From: Candidatus Bathyarchaeota archaeon | GTDB lineage: Archaea; Thermoproteota; Bathyarchaeia; RBG-16-48-13; GCA-020355125 | Length of the DNA: 6,606 nt | NCBI GenBank assembly: GCA_030607815.1 | Contig: JAUWJG010000049.1 | Location: 1 to 6,606 of the forward strand | Reading direction: 5' to 3' | In this document: one piece after another, positions 6,600 through 6,606 of the stretch | Layout: each line of letters starts with the position of its first letter | Numbering within the stretch: position 1 is the first letter of the stretch | Made by a program: the position numbers and the translations under genes | The notes under the pieces: model-generated | What the model saw: the letters and a program-made list of their open reading frames with translations, nothing else | The model's database searches: none | Told to the model about the DNA's origin: nothing

Positions 6600-6606
6600 A
6601 AATACA

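Overview
The window looks archaeal and AT-rich (roughly two-thirds A+T by eye). The clues are a transketolase split into two adjacent genes, a BRE/TATA-like promoter with Shine-Dalgarno motifs, oligo-T tracts after genes instead of strong GC hairpins, and a small ThiS/MoaD-type beta-grasp protein ending in glycines. None of these is decisive alone: split transketolases and ThiS/MoaD proteins also occur in bacteria. I cannot assign a clade from this window.

Layout. Positions 1-186 are an upstream region with a good TATA-like element. Positions 187-2029 (+) hold a two-gene transketolase operon: the N-terminal (ThDP-binding) subunit, then the C-terminal (pyrimidine plus C-terminal domain) subunit, separated by one base and probably translationally coupled. 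Positions 2030-2377 are an AT-rich gap between converging genes, with an oligo-T terminator and three short inverted repeats. Positions 2378-5296 (-) encode a 972-residue FtsX/MacB-type permease, started by TTG, with a large extracytoplasmic N-terminal region, three extra membrane helices and a C-terminal cytoplasmic domain I do not recognise. Positions 5297-6380 are over 1 kb with no convincing gene. Positions 6381-6599 (-) encode a 72-residue ubiquitin-like (ThiS/MoaD/SAMP type) protein ending in Gly-Gly-Gly, whose true start may lie beyond the window edge.

How the genes relate. Only the two transketolase genes form a clear functional unit: together they make one enzyme of sugar-phosphate metabolism. 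The permease faces the opposite way and has no ATPase partner inside the window. The ubiquitin-like gene is on the permease strand but more than 1 kb upstream of it with its own T-tract, so co-transcription is unlikely. There are no tRNA or rRNA genes, CRISPR arrays or transposases. The items most worth a second look are the architecture of the permease and its unassigned C-terminal domain, the GGG-ending beta-grasp protein, and the long non-coding gap.
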